DNA from: Boswellia sacra | Taxonomy: Eukaryota; Streptophyta; Magnoliopsida; Sapindales; Burseraceae | Length of the DNA stretch: 64,000 bases | NCBI GenBank assembly: GCA_013180625.2 | Contig: SNVD02007236.1 | Coordinates: 62,001-126,000, forward strand | Direction: 5' to 3' | Part shown: piece by piece, positions 22,929 through 35,529 of the stretch | Numbering within the stretch: position 1 is the first letter of the stretch | Layout: each line of letters begins with the position of its first letter | Position numbers and translations under genes: made by a program | The notes under the pieces: model-generated | What the model was told of the DNA's origin: nothing | Database searches by the model: none | The model's input: the letters and a program-made list of their open reading frames with translations, nothing else

Positions 22929-23830
22929 TGAAAGTTCTGGAGGTATGTAGTTATAAATAACAACACAGTAAACTGCAATGTAAATCGATACAGGAGAATT
23001 TTTACGTGGTTCAGTTATAAAACCTACGTCCACGGATAGCTATAGAGCTGCAATTCACTAAATTCTTGTTTGTACAATCTTTAGGACCTTTTACAGTGCT
23101 GACTCATTCTCACACACTAACCTAATCTTTGACAAATAAAATCTTCAGAAAGATCCTGAACTCTAGTGATACTGCCCACTCTCTATCACAGATAACTTAA
23201 AAACACACTGTTAAGTTATACATAACACCCGATGTCTGATACAGAATTACATAAACACTCAACCCTCAAGTTATCCCAAGTGTCTACTAAGTCACTCAGA
23301 CTTAATCAACAACTCATATTCAATTTTTAACTCTCATACATGAACCAAAGACTCAATGAATCAAAGTAATAAAGACATTCCAATCTGTATAGAAAATCTT
23401 CGTTCAATTCATGGAATGCCGTGACCTATATTCTCAAAAACACAATCGAGTCACCAAATGCGCAAAACTCTTTTCTTTCTGACTATGTCATAACTCAATA
23501 TATATGTTGAGAGGTCTGGTCGAAGTCTTCCTAAAAATCCTGTAAATATCTCAATCAAAATCACATTAGGATTAGAATAAAATAAAATAGGAAGTGTTAT
23601 AATTAAACTCCTAAAAGAATTTTGACACAATTAAATATCCTCCTATTTTGATTAGGATACAAGAAATATTATCCTAATCTGATGAGATATTTATTGTGAA
23701 TCAAATAATTCCTATAATGATCATATAGAAATAATGAAATAGGAATCAAAATACTATTCTACTTTTATCACAAGTTAAACAAAAACTCAACATGTGCATG
23801 GCACATGCAAGTATCATGTCAACACCAACA
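22929..23830 (-). repeat. Copia element 1, 3' LTR
   Basis: 902 bp. On the plus strand it starts tgaaagttctgg and ends caccaaca. On the element's own strand it begins TGTTGGTG. Ends and length match the other LTR. Confidence 0.92.
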
Positions 23831-23845
23831 ATCTCCCCCTTTTTA
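23831..23845 (-). promoter_or_regulatory. Copia element 1 polypurine tract
   Basis: The plus strand reads atctccccctttttag directly inside the 3' LTR, giving AAAAAGGGGGAGAT on the element strand, adjacent to the TG of the LTR. Confidence 0.85.
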
Positions 23846-24399
23846 GCAACTTGTGATGAAAACACTAAACTGTTTCTAAAAATAACACATGATAAATTAG
23901 ATATAATCAGAAGTTATCATGAAATATAAAATAGACAAATATCACGTGCAAAAAAATAATCAATATGCTGTTAGCAATCGTATAACAGAACACTGTCACG
24001 AGATATATAACTTTTCAATGCACTAATATTGAAGTTTAACAAACACTAATGCAATCACACTCATCTACAAAACAAATCACTACTGCAATCAAACTCATCT
24101 ACAGAACAAAGTAAAACATTCATCAAAGTAGTTATGCAGATTAATAACACTTAACACAAAGCAGCAAATAGTTCGAATGCACACATAGCACAATAAATAT
24201 AGTCCTTTCTCCCCCTCACTTCTTACTTATGCTTTTGACAAACAAGTAACAACCCAAAAATAGAAAGCAAAGAGAAACATGATTAACAAGATAACAGAAA
24301 TAACAACAAAATAAAATAGTTCAGCAGCAACTAGAGCAAAATAAAATACAGCCAATTCAGCCCTTATCATCTCCCCCTTAATTTCAGCACAAGTGGCTA

Positions 24400-26263
24400 A
24401 AATCTAACGAAGCCTGGGAGATTTTCTAACTGGTGGGGAGGTGGAATTACTAGGGCGCTTGATGGATTTGTAAGCAACAGTTTTAAATCAATGCCTAGGA
24501 GTGGATGCAGGCTGATCAGAGGGAACAGGTTCTGGTAGAGTTTCAACTGGTGCTGGCTGTTCAGAAGGAACTAGTGCTGGTGGGCTTCAGTAGTATTGGA
24601 GGAAGTTGCAGTTACTTCAGCTACAACTCTGCGTATCTCCCTCTCTATTCTTTCTGTACTGGTTTCAGTGGCCTTGATAGGCTGTTGGGCAGAGAGAACC
24701 AGTGACTCAGCTGCTAAAAGAGTTGGTGATTGAGGTGGTAATGGATGAGATTTTGCTTCAGCTGCTGTAGGAAGAGGGATATCTTAAGATTCTATCTGAG
24801 CAAGTGGTGAGGGCTGTTTCATTCCGGAGCTGACTTGTTTTGGTTCATCAGACTCAGATTCATCTTGCAAGGTGGGAGCTGATGATTCCAGTTTCTGCTT
24901 CTTTTTCTGGTAGATGATTTCTTCACTGCTTTAAGTTTCTTCTTTCCCTTCTTGCTATATCCCTTGACAGAAGCCTTGATTGATTTTTCTTTTGGCTTCT
25001 GAGTTATTGTTCTGTCTGTTAGAACAACAAGTTGTGCAGCATGACTTGATGGCATTTGAGCAGCTTTCTTAGGTAATGGTTCATCTGCCTCAGGTATTTC
25101 CTCATTTGGTTTTTCAGGAACCACAGGTTCAGGTTCCATGGGTTGTGCTGTTGAGGATCGAAAGTGTTCTGTAAACTGAGCTTCCAATACAGATTGCTTG
25201 AGTTTAATTTCCTTCAACTCCTGCATAATATCTGTCAAAGTAGAGTTGATCAATTCAAGCTTTTCTTCAACAAATTTCAATTAGTTTTTCCTGACTCTTT
25301 TTGGTTTGGGTTCAGGTACAGGTAAGTCAGATTGGTCATGCAATCTTTGAAGGAATCCCTTGGTAATAGACTTAAACAGAATTTCTATCTGTTCATTTGA
25401 GCTCACAGGAATATTGTTCTGAGCAACAATTCCTTGAATCAGAGAGAGGAAGACAAGCAAATAGTAATCAGAGTGATAAGAACCAATTTGTGTAATTGTT
25501 CTATAGGCTAACAATCCAAAGTTTATTAGCCGATCGGTTCCTAAACAAAATAGAAGTTTCACTCTATCTTCCCGAATCTGATTATGATGGGAAGAAGGAA
25601 GCTAATTAAACTGTGCTATCTTATGTAACACTCTGTATTTCTTCTTAAGGTACTTTGGTCAATACCATCTCTTGGTTTCCATTCAATGTCTGTTCGACCA
25701 GTCACTTCCTTATCTATTTCTACCATGTTATATTCTTCATCTAAAGAATGCATACTGCCTATTGGAATATCCAGAAAAGAGTTTATGACATTGGGAGAGA
25801 ATTTCACAAACTTCCCCCGACAGTAAACTTTGTGATAATAAAAACTCTTAGGATCGTCAATGGCATTTGAGATATTAGCATAAAATTCTTGAATCAAAGT
25901 TTTTACAGGAGCAAGAAAGTTTGATACCGTTCGAGTCCATTAATTGGACTCAAACATCTCATTGAGACCATATGTATTGAAGTCTGAGAGTTTCACTGGC
26001 CTTTCCAGCTGCAGTTTTCTTTATGAAATGACTTTGAAAAACTTCTGTTTGACAGCAGCTGTGAGGAATTTGTTGTATTTTGGCTTGACCTTATCTTTTG
26101 TCTTCTTAACTAGTACTTGTTTGTCCTTACTGATGGTGGGATCGACAACAATCTTTGCATGTTTATGTGGCGCAGGCGATGGCAGACTGCTGTCATTACT
26201 GCTGTAACTAGAGCTGTTGGAAGAAGAAGAAGCACTAGCTGTCGGGTTTGATAAGGTCACCAT
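24400..26263 (-). pseudogene. Extra ORF downstream of pol (env-like position; plant-transposon-type domain)
   Basis: Starts at ATG 26,263 with a serine-rich leader (MVTLSNPTASASSSSNSS) and a basic stretch. The core near 25,900-25,620 contains EFYANI, YCRGKFVKFSPNVINSFLDIP and a downstream RNTECYIR. These are typical of the 'putative plant transposon protein' domain found in copia and other plant elements. After more core sequence (25,562-25,281) comes an about 60-residue predicted coiled coil (ELINSTLTDIMQELKEIKLK) and a lysine-rich C-terminus. Several stops and frameshifts break it. No signal peptide or clear membrane segment supports a true envelope protein. Its position after pol is that of the env-like gene of Sireviruses. 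Element 2 has lost most of it. Confidence 0.65.
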
Positions 26264-27088
26264 AGCTAGGGTTTCTGATCTATAAAAGATTTCTAGGACA
26301 GCAATAGAGAACCAAGACGCAGGATGGGGAAGCAACTGTAGGTGAGGGATGGTATGAACAGGAGAGGCCCAAATCCTATTTGATATATATACTAGGCCAA
26401 ATTTTAAGGGATTTTTGTTTTTCAACAAAAATAATGATTTCCCATTCCAAAACCGTTTAATAACTCCCTTTAAACACAGCAATTCAATTTTGATTTAAAT
26501 TTAAATAAGGAATACTAATAGAACTAGGATTCCCACCACTGAGACTTCTCCCTCTTAATTCAATTATGTTGACATGGCAACTTTTGACACATGGACACAC
26601 AAGTAATTTATATTTCAAATAAGCACATAGAAAATTGTTATGAAAATCATAACAGAACACAGTTAATAATATCTTAACAGTCATATCTGGTTTATCATAT
26701 GCATCATTCTAAGAAAGCATATTTTAGAGCTGAGTAATTTTCACATGAAAGCTATTTTGATTCAATTGAATGGACAACTTGAGCACGCTTCTTACATACA
26801 CAAAAGTTTATTTCAATGGAAACTTTTCTAAATTAATACAGTAGCTTTCACACAATATAGAGGTAGCCCTTTTCATGTGAGTGGGTGACTTCAACATATT
26901 TCTTAGATACCCTGAGGTTACTCTTAATGATGGCTTTCACACTTCATATATTGGTAGCCCTCTCTGTATTTTTCATTTTAAATCAGTATCTAATTATTCA
27001 CACAAATTTTATATCATAGCTCAAACATGCTAAATTAGAAGAAAACTTATGATACTACATATATGAATAACATAACGGCATACTGTGT

Positions 27089-28560
27089 TCACTCATATAA
27101 CTTATAGATACCTAAGGCATTTCTTAGATTTTCAAACCTTGTTGTGTCTAATGGCTTAGTGAACAAGTCAGCCAATTGCTTATCAGTGGAGATGTGCTCA
27201 ATGTGTATCACCTTAGATTCTACTAGTTCCCTTGTAAAATGGTATCTAATATCAATGTGTTTTATTCTAGAATGCTGAACAGGATTTTTTGAAATATTTA
27301 TAGCACTAGTATTATCACAAAACACAGTTATAGGCTTTTGTTTAATACCATAATCACTCAACATTTGCTTCATCCATAATAGTTGCGTACAACAACTCCC
27401 TCCTGCTATGTATTTGGCTTCAGTTGTAGATAAAGAAATTGAATTCTGCTTCTTGCTATGCCATGAAACCAAGTTAGTACGAAGATAAAAATAACCTCCT
27501 GAAGTACTTTTTCTGTCACCTGCAATTCCTGCCCAATCTGCATCACTAAACCCTGCAAGACAATCATTTGTATCTTTAGAAAACCATATTCCACAATCAC
27601 ATGTTCCATGAACATACCTGATGATTTTTTGGTGGTTGCAAGATGTGATTCTTTGGGATTTGCTTGAACCTTGCACAAAGTCCTTCACTAAAGCTCAAAT
27701 CTGGTCTGCTTGTTGTGAGGTATAGTAGGCTGCCTATAATGCTTCTGTACAAGCTTGCATCAACATCTTTTCCTGCATTATCCTTTGAAAGTTTTAGATT
27801 AGTACTGATAGGAGTTTTCATTGGTTTTGCATTTTCAAGCCCTAACTTCTTTACAAGATTTTTGGTATATTTTCATTGAGATATGAATATCCCATCATTC
27901 ATTTGCTTAACCTGCAATCCAAGAAAGAAATTTAATTCTCCTACCATGCTCATCTCAAACTCTTCCTACATCAACTTAACAAACTCATTAATTTTGCTTT
28001 TATTAGTTAATCCAAAAACAATGTCATCAACATAAATTTGAGCAACAAAAAAATAGTTAGATGCATGTTTGATAAACAAGGTCTTATCATTGCTGCCTCT
28101 TTTATAACCTGTGTTGATTAAAAAATTTGTCAACCTTTCATACCAAGCTCTAGGAGCTTGTTTCAAACCTTACAGAGCTTTGTGCAATTTGTACACAAAA
28201 TCAGGATGTTTAAGATCTTAAAATCCTTTAGGCTGTTCAACAAAAACTTCTTCATTGAGATAGCCATTTAAAAATGCAGTTTTAACATCCATTTGATACA
28301 ACTTAAAATCAAGCAAACAAATAATTGTAAGTAGTAATCAGTTTGACTCAAGTCTAGCTACTGGTGCAAAGGTCTATGCCTTTAACTTGTGTGTAACCTT
28401 GTGCAAGTAGCCTAGCTTTATTCCTTACTACTTGACCATTTTCATCAGTTTTATTTTTGAATATCCATTTAGTTCCAATGACATTTGTATTTTCTAGCCT
28501 AGGAACTAATTCCCATACTTCATTCCTTTTAAACTGATTAAGTTCATCTCGCATAGATTG
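27089..28560 (-). pseudogene. Copia element 1: reverse transcriptase and RNase H
   Basis: The RT starts in the frame ending near 28,354 ([27 protein letters not shown]). It then loses frame: compared with element 2, 11 bases are missing near 28,371 after ggtgcaaagg. The catalytic YVDDIV box is at about 28,040-28,020. RNase H (27,688-27,089) keeps its acidic residues in FSDADWAG, TEAKYIAGG and FCDNTSAI, and ends with the usual copia tail (DKQLADLFTKPLD). The polyprotein stops at 27,089. Additional frameshifts lie near 27,660 and 27,960. Confidence 0.9.
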
Positions 28561-30348
28561 AATCCACACCTCTTCTTTTAAAGCTTTTTTCACATATTTT
28601 TGCTCAACTAAAGAAACATAACATGCAATCCTTACCTGATTTCTTACCTTGCTCCAGGTTTTCATCATGCCATCTGGTGTTCCAATGATAGAACTTGTTG
28701 GATGTGCCTTCTGTATCCATATGCGTAGATCTTTTCTATCTTCATCATTCCAGATTAAACTTCTGTTCAAATATGAGTTGTCAAATGTTACTGTTACATC
28801 AGGTGTAATAATAACTGTTTCCTCCTTTGTAACAGCATCTTCCTCTTTGTTGCTATCTGAATCTGATTTTTCTGCATCCTCTGTGAAGCTGGTTATGCTT
28901 TCCTCTTGTGAGTACTTTGCATAATCATCAAGGTCACCAAATAGTACGTTTTCAGATTCCATGACTACCTCAGTTCTCAGATTGTAAACTCGAAATACTT
29001 TGCTGTTTTGAGCATATCCCACAAAGACTCCTTCATCACTCCTTGGATCTAATTTTCCTAATAGTTCTCTATCGTTTAAGATGTAACACCTGCAACCATA
29101 GACATGAAAATATTTCAAATTAGGTTTTCTTCCTTTCAAAATTTCATAAGGTGTTTGACTAGTGCCAGGTCTAAGAAAAACTCTATTTGAAATGTAGTAA
29201 GCCGTGCTTATTGCTTTAGTCCATAGCCTCTTAGTCAACTTCTTGCTATTGAGCATTACTCGAGCCATCTCTTGAAGAGTTCTATTTTTTCTTTCCACAA
29301 TGCCATTCTATTCAGGAGTTTTAGGAGCTAAAAATTCATGATCAATTCCATGATATTTGCAAAAGTCAGCATAGCTAACATTTTCAAATCCTTTCCATGA
29401 TCACTTCTTATTCTCACAATCCTTCCAATGTTCCTATTTTGCTCATTTTCAAGCTTAACAAAAAGATTCCTGAAAGCTTCAAAAGTTTTAGATTTTTCTT
29501 TAATGAAATCAACCTAAGTATATCTAGAAAAATCATCCACACAAACAAATATGTATCTCTTACCTGTAATGCTTTCAATTTGCATAGGACCCATAAGATC
29601 CATATGAAGCAAATCAAGCATCTTAGATGTGCTAAGATGTGGATTTGATATGTGTGAACTTCTGATTTGTTTTCCCATTTGACATGGTCCACAAACATTA
29701 TTAATTTTGTCATCAAGTTTAGGAACTCCTCTTACAGCACCTAACTTAGTTAATTTAACCAAGTCTTTGTAATTTAAGTGTCCTAATTTTTGATGCCACA
29801 ATTCTAAATCCGAAATCCTAGCATGAAATGCAATTTGTACCAAATAACAATTATCTAAGACCATGCATTTGTTTTGTGCGAAGTTAACGGTATACTTTTC
29901 ATCACAAATCTGACTAATGCTTATAAGATTAGCTTTCAAATCTTCAACTAGTAAGACATTTTTAAAATTGGGTAGGCCTTTGACATTCAAAGTGCCTTTA
30001 CCAATGATCTTACTTGTTGGTCCATCTCCAAAGGTGACATTGCCATCCTTGCATGCTTTCAAAGTTTGTTAGAAATTGTTTATTTCCAATCATGTGCCTG
30101 GAACAACCGTTATCAAAATACCACAAATCATTAGATGCATGATTAAGTGCAGTAAAGGCAACATGGCATACTGTTTTATCTTTCTTAACCCACCACTGTT
30201 GTGCTTTTGATAACAGTTTGTACTGTTTTGATCTTTTATGCAAAAGATTCAACAATTTAAAGCATCTAGGCCTAATGTGTCCCTTTTTACCACAAAAATA
30301 ACAAATAGGAATGAATTTCCTTACCTTTTCAGGATTGGACTTGAACAA
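28561..30348 (-). pseudogene. Copia element 1: protease and integrase
   Basis: A CCHC knuckle (CYFCGKKGHIRPRC) lies near 30,303-30,262. The aspartic protease site follows as WYFDNGCSRHM, where the family has DSG, so the catalytic triplet is altered. The pre-integrase zinc region (WHQKLGHLN ... CGPCQMGK) and the integrase core with CVDDFSR, IRSDHGK and ERKNRTLQEMARVML give the D,D-35-E residues. The chimeric tail leads into RT. Stops occur near 29,310 (the PEQNG motif has a stop) and near 29,515. Confidence 0.9.
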
Positions 30349-30844
30349 ACTTAGAGGAGAAACAAATGTTTCATCATTCTTTGAACTAGGACTTGACTTT
30401 AAAGAGTTAAGTTCAGAATTTTTACCTGTTGTTGAGGCTTTACAAAGACTATTTTTGATGTAGATGCAACATTACATTCAGTATAATCCAATCCATGTTT
30501 GTTGGAGTTGTCTCTTCCAAGGTTCAAAACTTGATCAAGTTTGGCTGCTCCAATTTTGAGTTGATCAGCACACTTCTTGCTTTCAATTAGTTATGTTGTG
30601 ATTTTCTCAATGTGTGCTATTTTGTCTGTCAAAACAGTCTCAAGTTCTGTGATATGGTTTTCAGCATAAGCTTTTTCACATTTCAGAACTTCAATCTCTT
30701 TTTTCATGGTGTTGATTTCTTCTTTCTGACTCAGCCATTCACCATAGAGTGCATTGTATGTTTCTTGCAACTCTTCATTATATTATGGCCCATCTTCATC
30801 ATCTAAATGATCAACACTGACTTGACAATCTTCTGTTATGTCTA

Positions 30845-31924
30845 TCATAATAGTTTTCCTTTATCTGCTGCAGATGCTGTAAATGCAACAAAATTGCTCA
30901 TGCAATCTTGACCTTCTGACTCTGATTCTGATTCATCAATCCAGGTTGCTGTCAGCCCTTTGTTTTTCTTCTTGAGATTAGTACATTCAGATTGAATATG
31001 CCCATAACCAAAACATTCATAACACTGAATCTGTCCTTTCTTTTCAGGTTGTTTCGACTTCTTTTTATCATTCTCCTTGCTGAATTTTCTGAACTTTTCT
31101 TCACTTGAGTTTGATGGCTTTCCTTGATTCTTTTTCCTGAAATTTCTTTTCATGAACTTAACATAATTTCTTGTTAGAAAAGCAATTTGTTTAGAATCAG
31201 TTTCATCAAGCTCATCACTACATTCATCATCAGATTTTTCTGCTTTCACATTAAATGCAATGCTTTTAACTTTTCGTCTCCTAACTTTGATTTATTTCAA
31301 AGTTTTGGAGAATAACAATCAGTTCATCAACTCTCATTTCATCAGTGTTTTTAACTTCCTCAATGGATGAAATTTTAGGTTGAAATTTATCTGGGACAGA
31401 CCTAATTATCTTACTAACAACTTCTGCATCAGTGAAAGTTTTGCCAAGCATGTATGCTGAATTTGTAATATGACATATCCTAGAGCAAAAATCAGAAATT
31501 GATTCATCCTTATACATAATCAGATTTTCAAATTGAGAATTTAGCCTCATTAATTTAGATCTTTTAACAGATGCAGTACCTTCATGTTTTACCTCAATAT
31601 GTCTGATGTTTCTTTGGCCATTTTGCATCTAGAAATCTGTCCGAAGTTGTTTAAGTCTACTGCAGCAAAGATTGCATTAAGGGCCTTGAAGTTCCAACTG
31701 GATCATCGGTATTCTTCATCAGACCGTTCATCCTCTGGTTTTGGTTTGGCATTACCAAAAGCATTTAGCTTTGTTGGCAGTGTCTATCCTTTAAGCACAC
31801 TAGTCCATGCCCTATCATCAAGAGACTTGATATACATCATCATTCTTACCTTCCAATATAGGTAATTACCATCATCTAGAATAGGTGATTGTGTTCCAGA
31901 TCCTCCATTGTGAATAAACTCCAT
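30845..31924 (-). pseudogene. Copia element 1: gag
   Basis: Starts at ATG 31,924 (MEFIHNGGSGTQSP), 50 nt after the primer site, and reads into the conserved DDGNYLYWKVRMMMYIKS segment of copia gag (UBN2/DUF4219-type). A stop replaces a tryptophan codon at about 31,786. Further frames (31,628-31,281 and 31,249-30,845) carry the helical gag core and a CCHC zinc knuckle (CYECFGYGHIQSEC, 31,024-30,983). Capsid-like assembly and RNA packaging are the family roles; this copy cannot make the full protein. Confidence 0.88.
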
Positions 31925-31973
31925 CCTTCCAAATCAATGTGATAGTTTTCTTCACTTCTCTATCAGTGAACCC

Positions 31974-31985
31974 GCTCTGATACCA
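31974..31985 (-). promoter_or_regulatory. Copia element 1 primer-binding site (tRNA-iMet)
   Basis: The minus strand reads TGGTATCAGAGC, complementary to the 3' end of initiator tRNA-Met, two bases inside the 5' LTR. Confidence 0.93.
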
Positions 31986-31987
31986 AT

Positions 31988-32887
31988 TGAAAGTTATGGA
32001 GGTATGCAGTTATAAATAACAACATAGTAAACTGTAATGTAAATTGGCACGGAGGATTTTTACGTGGTTTGGTTATAAAACCTACGTCCACGGACAGCTA
32101 TAGAGTTGCAATTCACTAAGTTCTTGTTTGTACAATCTTTAGGACCTTTTACAGTGCTGACTCATTCTCACACACTAACCTAATCTTTGACAAACAAAAT
32201 CTTCACAAAGATCCTAAACTTTAGTGATACTGCTCACTCTTGGTCACAGATAACTTAACAACATACTGTTAAGTTATACATAACACCCGATGTCTGATAC
32301 ATAATTACATAAACACTCAACCCTCAAGTTATCCCAAGTGTCTACTAACTCACTCAGACTTAATCAACAAATCATGTACGATTTTTAACTCTTATACATG
32401 AACCAAAGACTGAATGAATCAAAGTAATAAAGACATTCCAATCTGTATAGAAAATCTTCGTTCAATTCATGGAATGTCGTGACCTACATTCTCAAAAACA
32501 CAATCGAGTCACCAAATGCGTAAAACTTTTTTCTTTCCGACTATGTCATAACTCGATATATTTATTGGAGGTTTGGTCGAAATCTTCCTAAAAATCCTAT
32601 AAATATCTCAATCAAAATCACATTAGGATTAGGATAAAATAAAATAGGAAGTGTTATAATTAAACTCCTAAAAGAATTTTGACACAATTAAATATCCTCC
32701 TATTTTGATTAGGATACAAGAAATATTATCATAATCTGAGGAGATATTTATTGTGAATCAAATACTTCCTATAATGATCATCTAGAAATAGTGAAATAGG
32801 AATCAAAATATTATTCTACTTTTATCACAAGTTAAACAAAAACTCAACATGTGCATGGCACATGCAAGTATCATATTAACACCAACA
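31988..32887 (-). repeat. Copia element 1, 5' LTR
   Basis: 900 bp, plus-strand ends tgaaagttatgg and caccaaca. Followed on the plus strand by the TSD aaacc and the resumption of array unit 2. Confidence 0.92.
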
Positions 32888-32892
32888 AAACC

Positions 32893-33599
32893 AAAAATTT
32901 TAGGTTGGTGAAAATGGAACCTAAATCAACCCATTCATATCCATACAAAACCAAATAAAACACAAAACTCTGGTCAGTTGGTTCAGGTTGATTGGGTAAG
33001 AATGGAATTAATTCTACTACACATATTAATTTTAATAATTTAGACTTGATACAACACAAGTTTACATAAATATATATTTCTATATATAGCTCAAACAGTT
33101 TTTGCATAAAAATGAAATAATATTATTAGCAAGAGCAAACAACAAAAAAAAAAGGCATTAGAGATAAATATCCTATTCTAATGTTTAGGTCAACAAACGG
33201 AACAAACAAGTCCAAGGTTTTATGAGGCTCCAAGCCACTAAAATAAAAAGATAACTTTAGATTTTTAGCGTGTCTTTCTTCTATGCTAAACTAAAATTTT
33301 ATGAATTTTTTATTTTTGATAATGTAGCAAAAGAGAAAGAATTTTAGTTTACTGAGGTTTCTAATTAATATATAAAAAGTTCAAAGATGAAAAAATATTT
33401 TTGGGTTTCAGGTGCGTTTAGGTTAAGGAACCCTACCCAACCCATAAAAATTTTGCATTACCATAATGTTACCCCAATAAACCAAAATTAAATTTTGAAG
33501 CTGAACCAACTCGCATATTTTGGTTTTGATTGGTAATTTGCAGACCTCTACAGCATATATTTTTTAACATTTTACTTTATTTATTTTTCAAATTTTTCA
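32893..33599. repeat. Unit 2 of the tandem array, right part
   Basis: Resumes with aaaaattttaggttggtg, which in unit 3 (49,683) directly follows the same upstream words without an insertion. Runs to the next unit start, ttaagggaaaagttgtgag. Confidence 0.7.
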
Positions 33600-33965
33600 G
33601 TTAAGGGAAAAGTTGTGAGAAGGAATTATGAATCTTTTTCTTTGATGTGCAGGTTCTAGTTGGAATATCTCCCACAATAGTAGGGCGATTCTTTTAATAA
33701 AAACTCCTATCGTTTGACATCCTAAACAACATAAAAAAAAACCCATTATTAAATTAATTATTCATTACCATGAAATTTTTAATTATGATTTCATATCTAT
33801 TAATTTGAAATTTTGACTTAAATTGTTATCACTTGTCTCATAGGACAGACATGCAGATGTCAAGTGCAATCCTTCGATAGAATTTTAGGTATAATTCCTA
33901 TATCTAAAACTCTTATTATTGCAATATCTAATTTACAAATGAAAATAATATTTATCAATTAAACT
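33600..33965. repeat. Unit 3 of the tandem array, left part
   Basis: Follows the landmark order of units 1 and 2 until it is cut by the solo LTR. The last five bases, aaact (33,961-33,965), are the left TSD copy of that LTR. Confidence 0.7.
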
Positions 33966-34451
33966 TGTGAGTTTTTGTAGTATGGATAGTTAACAATAAC
34001 TTAACTAAAAACAGTAAAGTAAAATGGAGCAAAAGAATTTACGTGGTTCAGCTATAAGTCAACCTACATCCACGGGCAACAAGAGTTGCTATCTACTATG
34101 TTGTATGTGTTTACACTTGACTTAAGACTCTTTACAGTGGTAGACACCTAATCACTCACTAACCTAATCTATATAAACTTGATCGTCCTTAATCACAACC
34201 ATAGTCTTTTACATACTCTGCTGATGCTGCACTTCAAAATTATGATTGACATAACTGTACTAGTTTAGTTAGACATAAGCGACGTAACTGGTATAAGCTT
34301 AATGAATCATTCGACTCACTTAAGCTTACACAACTCTAATAACACTTACAAATTAGATCTATGCATGTACTCAATACACATAAGTCATCCATAATCTTAA
34401 CTCACTCACTCAAATAAAACATAAAGCTTTTTACAAAGAAATCAAAGGAAA

Positions 34452-35220
34452 CACTACAAGAAATTTTTTCATATTTGTCACTTTATAATTTTTTATTTGA
34501 CAGTTTTTCTTAGAAGTGAGAAATATAAAACTGGTCTGGAAGTCAAACCTGTCTATTCATCTATTTGTCATTTTTTGTCTTTATTCGATTACATATTTAT
34601 CACATTTTTATAAAAATGTAACTAATATATGAATATCTAATCTTTTCTCTTTCTCTCTCAAATTTTCCCCTAACTTTTCATCTACTCTTTCAAATATGTG
34701 AATAAAATATTTTAAATTTCAATAAAATGAAATAGTTAAAAATATCAAAATAATAATTAAATATTATAATTTTATTTTTAATATAAATTTAAAAATAATA
34801 TTTAAAAACTTGGAATAAAAGACAATATTATTGTCAATATGAAAATAATAATTTTGAAATATAAGATTATAAAAAGTAAAATTTTAAACATGGAAATTGC
34901 ATGAAATAAATAAAATTATTTTATAATTTCAAAGTAATGAAAATCACATTAGTTAAAATTTTTTATAATAATTAAGGAATTAAAAATCTTAAATAAAATT
35001 TTATTTTAAAATAATATAACATTTGTGTTTGAGTAAAAACTGTTATAATTTATTTTAAAAATTAAATTAAAACATTAATGCTCCAAAAATTATGAATATA
35101 ATGGTGTAAATAAGAAAAATTATGAAATATAGGGACTCATTGTAATTTGTAGAGATGATTTTGATAAATTTTAATAGATGTGGATTTCGTAGAATTTAAC
35201 AATAGTATATAAAGAAAATG
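34452..35220. other. CACTA left subterminal region
   Basis: After the terminal repeat there are several ttgtca/attcatatttgtca words up to about 34,640, then about 580 bp of very AT-rich DNA without coding signal. Confidence 0.6.
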
Positions 35221-35234
35221 ATAGACACCTTCAC

Positions 35235-35242
35235 AACCCTAA
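35235..35242 (+). promoter_or_regulatory. Telo-box-like motif upstream of the RPS9 fragment
   Basis: aaccctaa followed by pyrimidine-rich sequence, a combination common in plant ribosomal-protein promoters and 5' leaders. It suggests that part of the RPS9 leader was captured too. About 290 bp separate it from the start codon. The intervening piece (35,335-35,528) carries an open minus-strand frame that I cannot identify. Confidence 0.4.
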
Positions 35243-35529
35243 ACGGATCCCTAATTCCTAAACCTTCTTAACTCCATTGCCGCCCCTCGCAAGCCTTCTT
35301 CGCTCCATTGATAAGTTTTAATTTCTATGTATGTTTATAATTGATCATTGATGTGGGGAAATGCCATCACCAGTCTTGTCCAGTCAACCACTTCCTTACC
35401 ATAGATCCGGCAGCAAAGAATTCTTCTTTCAGTTCTTGGACAGGTGACAACGTTGTAAAGCTCATCTGTACGAGAGTTTTGCAACAGAGCGCAGACTGAG
35501 GAGGAGGAGGGCAACGGCTGCTCACCACC

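Larger units (their letters stand above)
22929..32887 (-). mobile_element. Copia element 1: 9,959-bp Ty1/copia retrotransposon with an extra 3' ORF
   Basis: Complete element with two about 900-bp LTRs, a 5-bp TSD (aaacc), a tRNA-iMet primer site and a polypurine tract. Domain order on the minus strand is gag (two zinc knuckles), protease, integrase, reverse transcriptase, RNase H, the copia order. A further 3.2 kb between pol and the 3' LTR carries an additional ORF with a plant-transposon-type domain. This places it near the Sirevirus/SIRE group, although lineage assignment needs an RT tree. Stops and frameshifts in every ORF make it non-autonomous. By eye the first 330 bp of the LTRs differ at about 7% of positions, so insertion was not recent. 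It sits in unit 2 of the tandem array. Confidence 0.93.

Noticed and set aside
24400..26263. True retroviral-type envelope gene
   Set aside because: No signal peptide, fusion peptide or membrane anchor is visible; only the position matches the env-like ORF of Sireviruses.
27664..27879. Plus-strand frames opposite copia pol (also 28649-28924, 29397-29648, 56924-57187, 57649-57852, 58320-58535)
   Set aside because: Mirror frames of conserved minus-strand integrase, RT and RNase H; they have no domains of their own.
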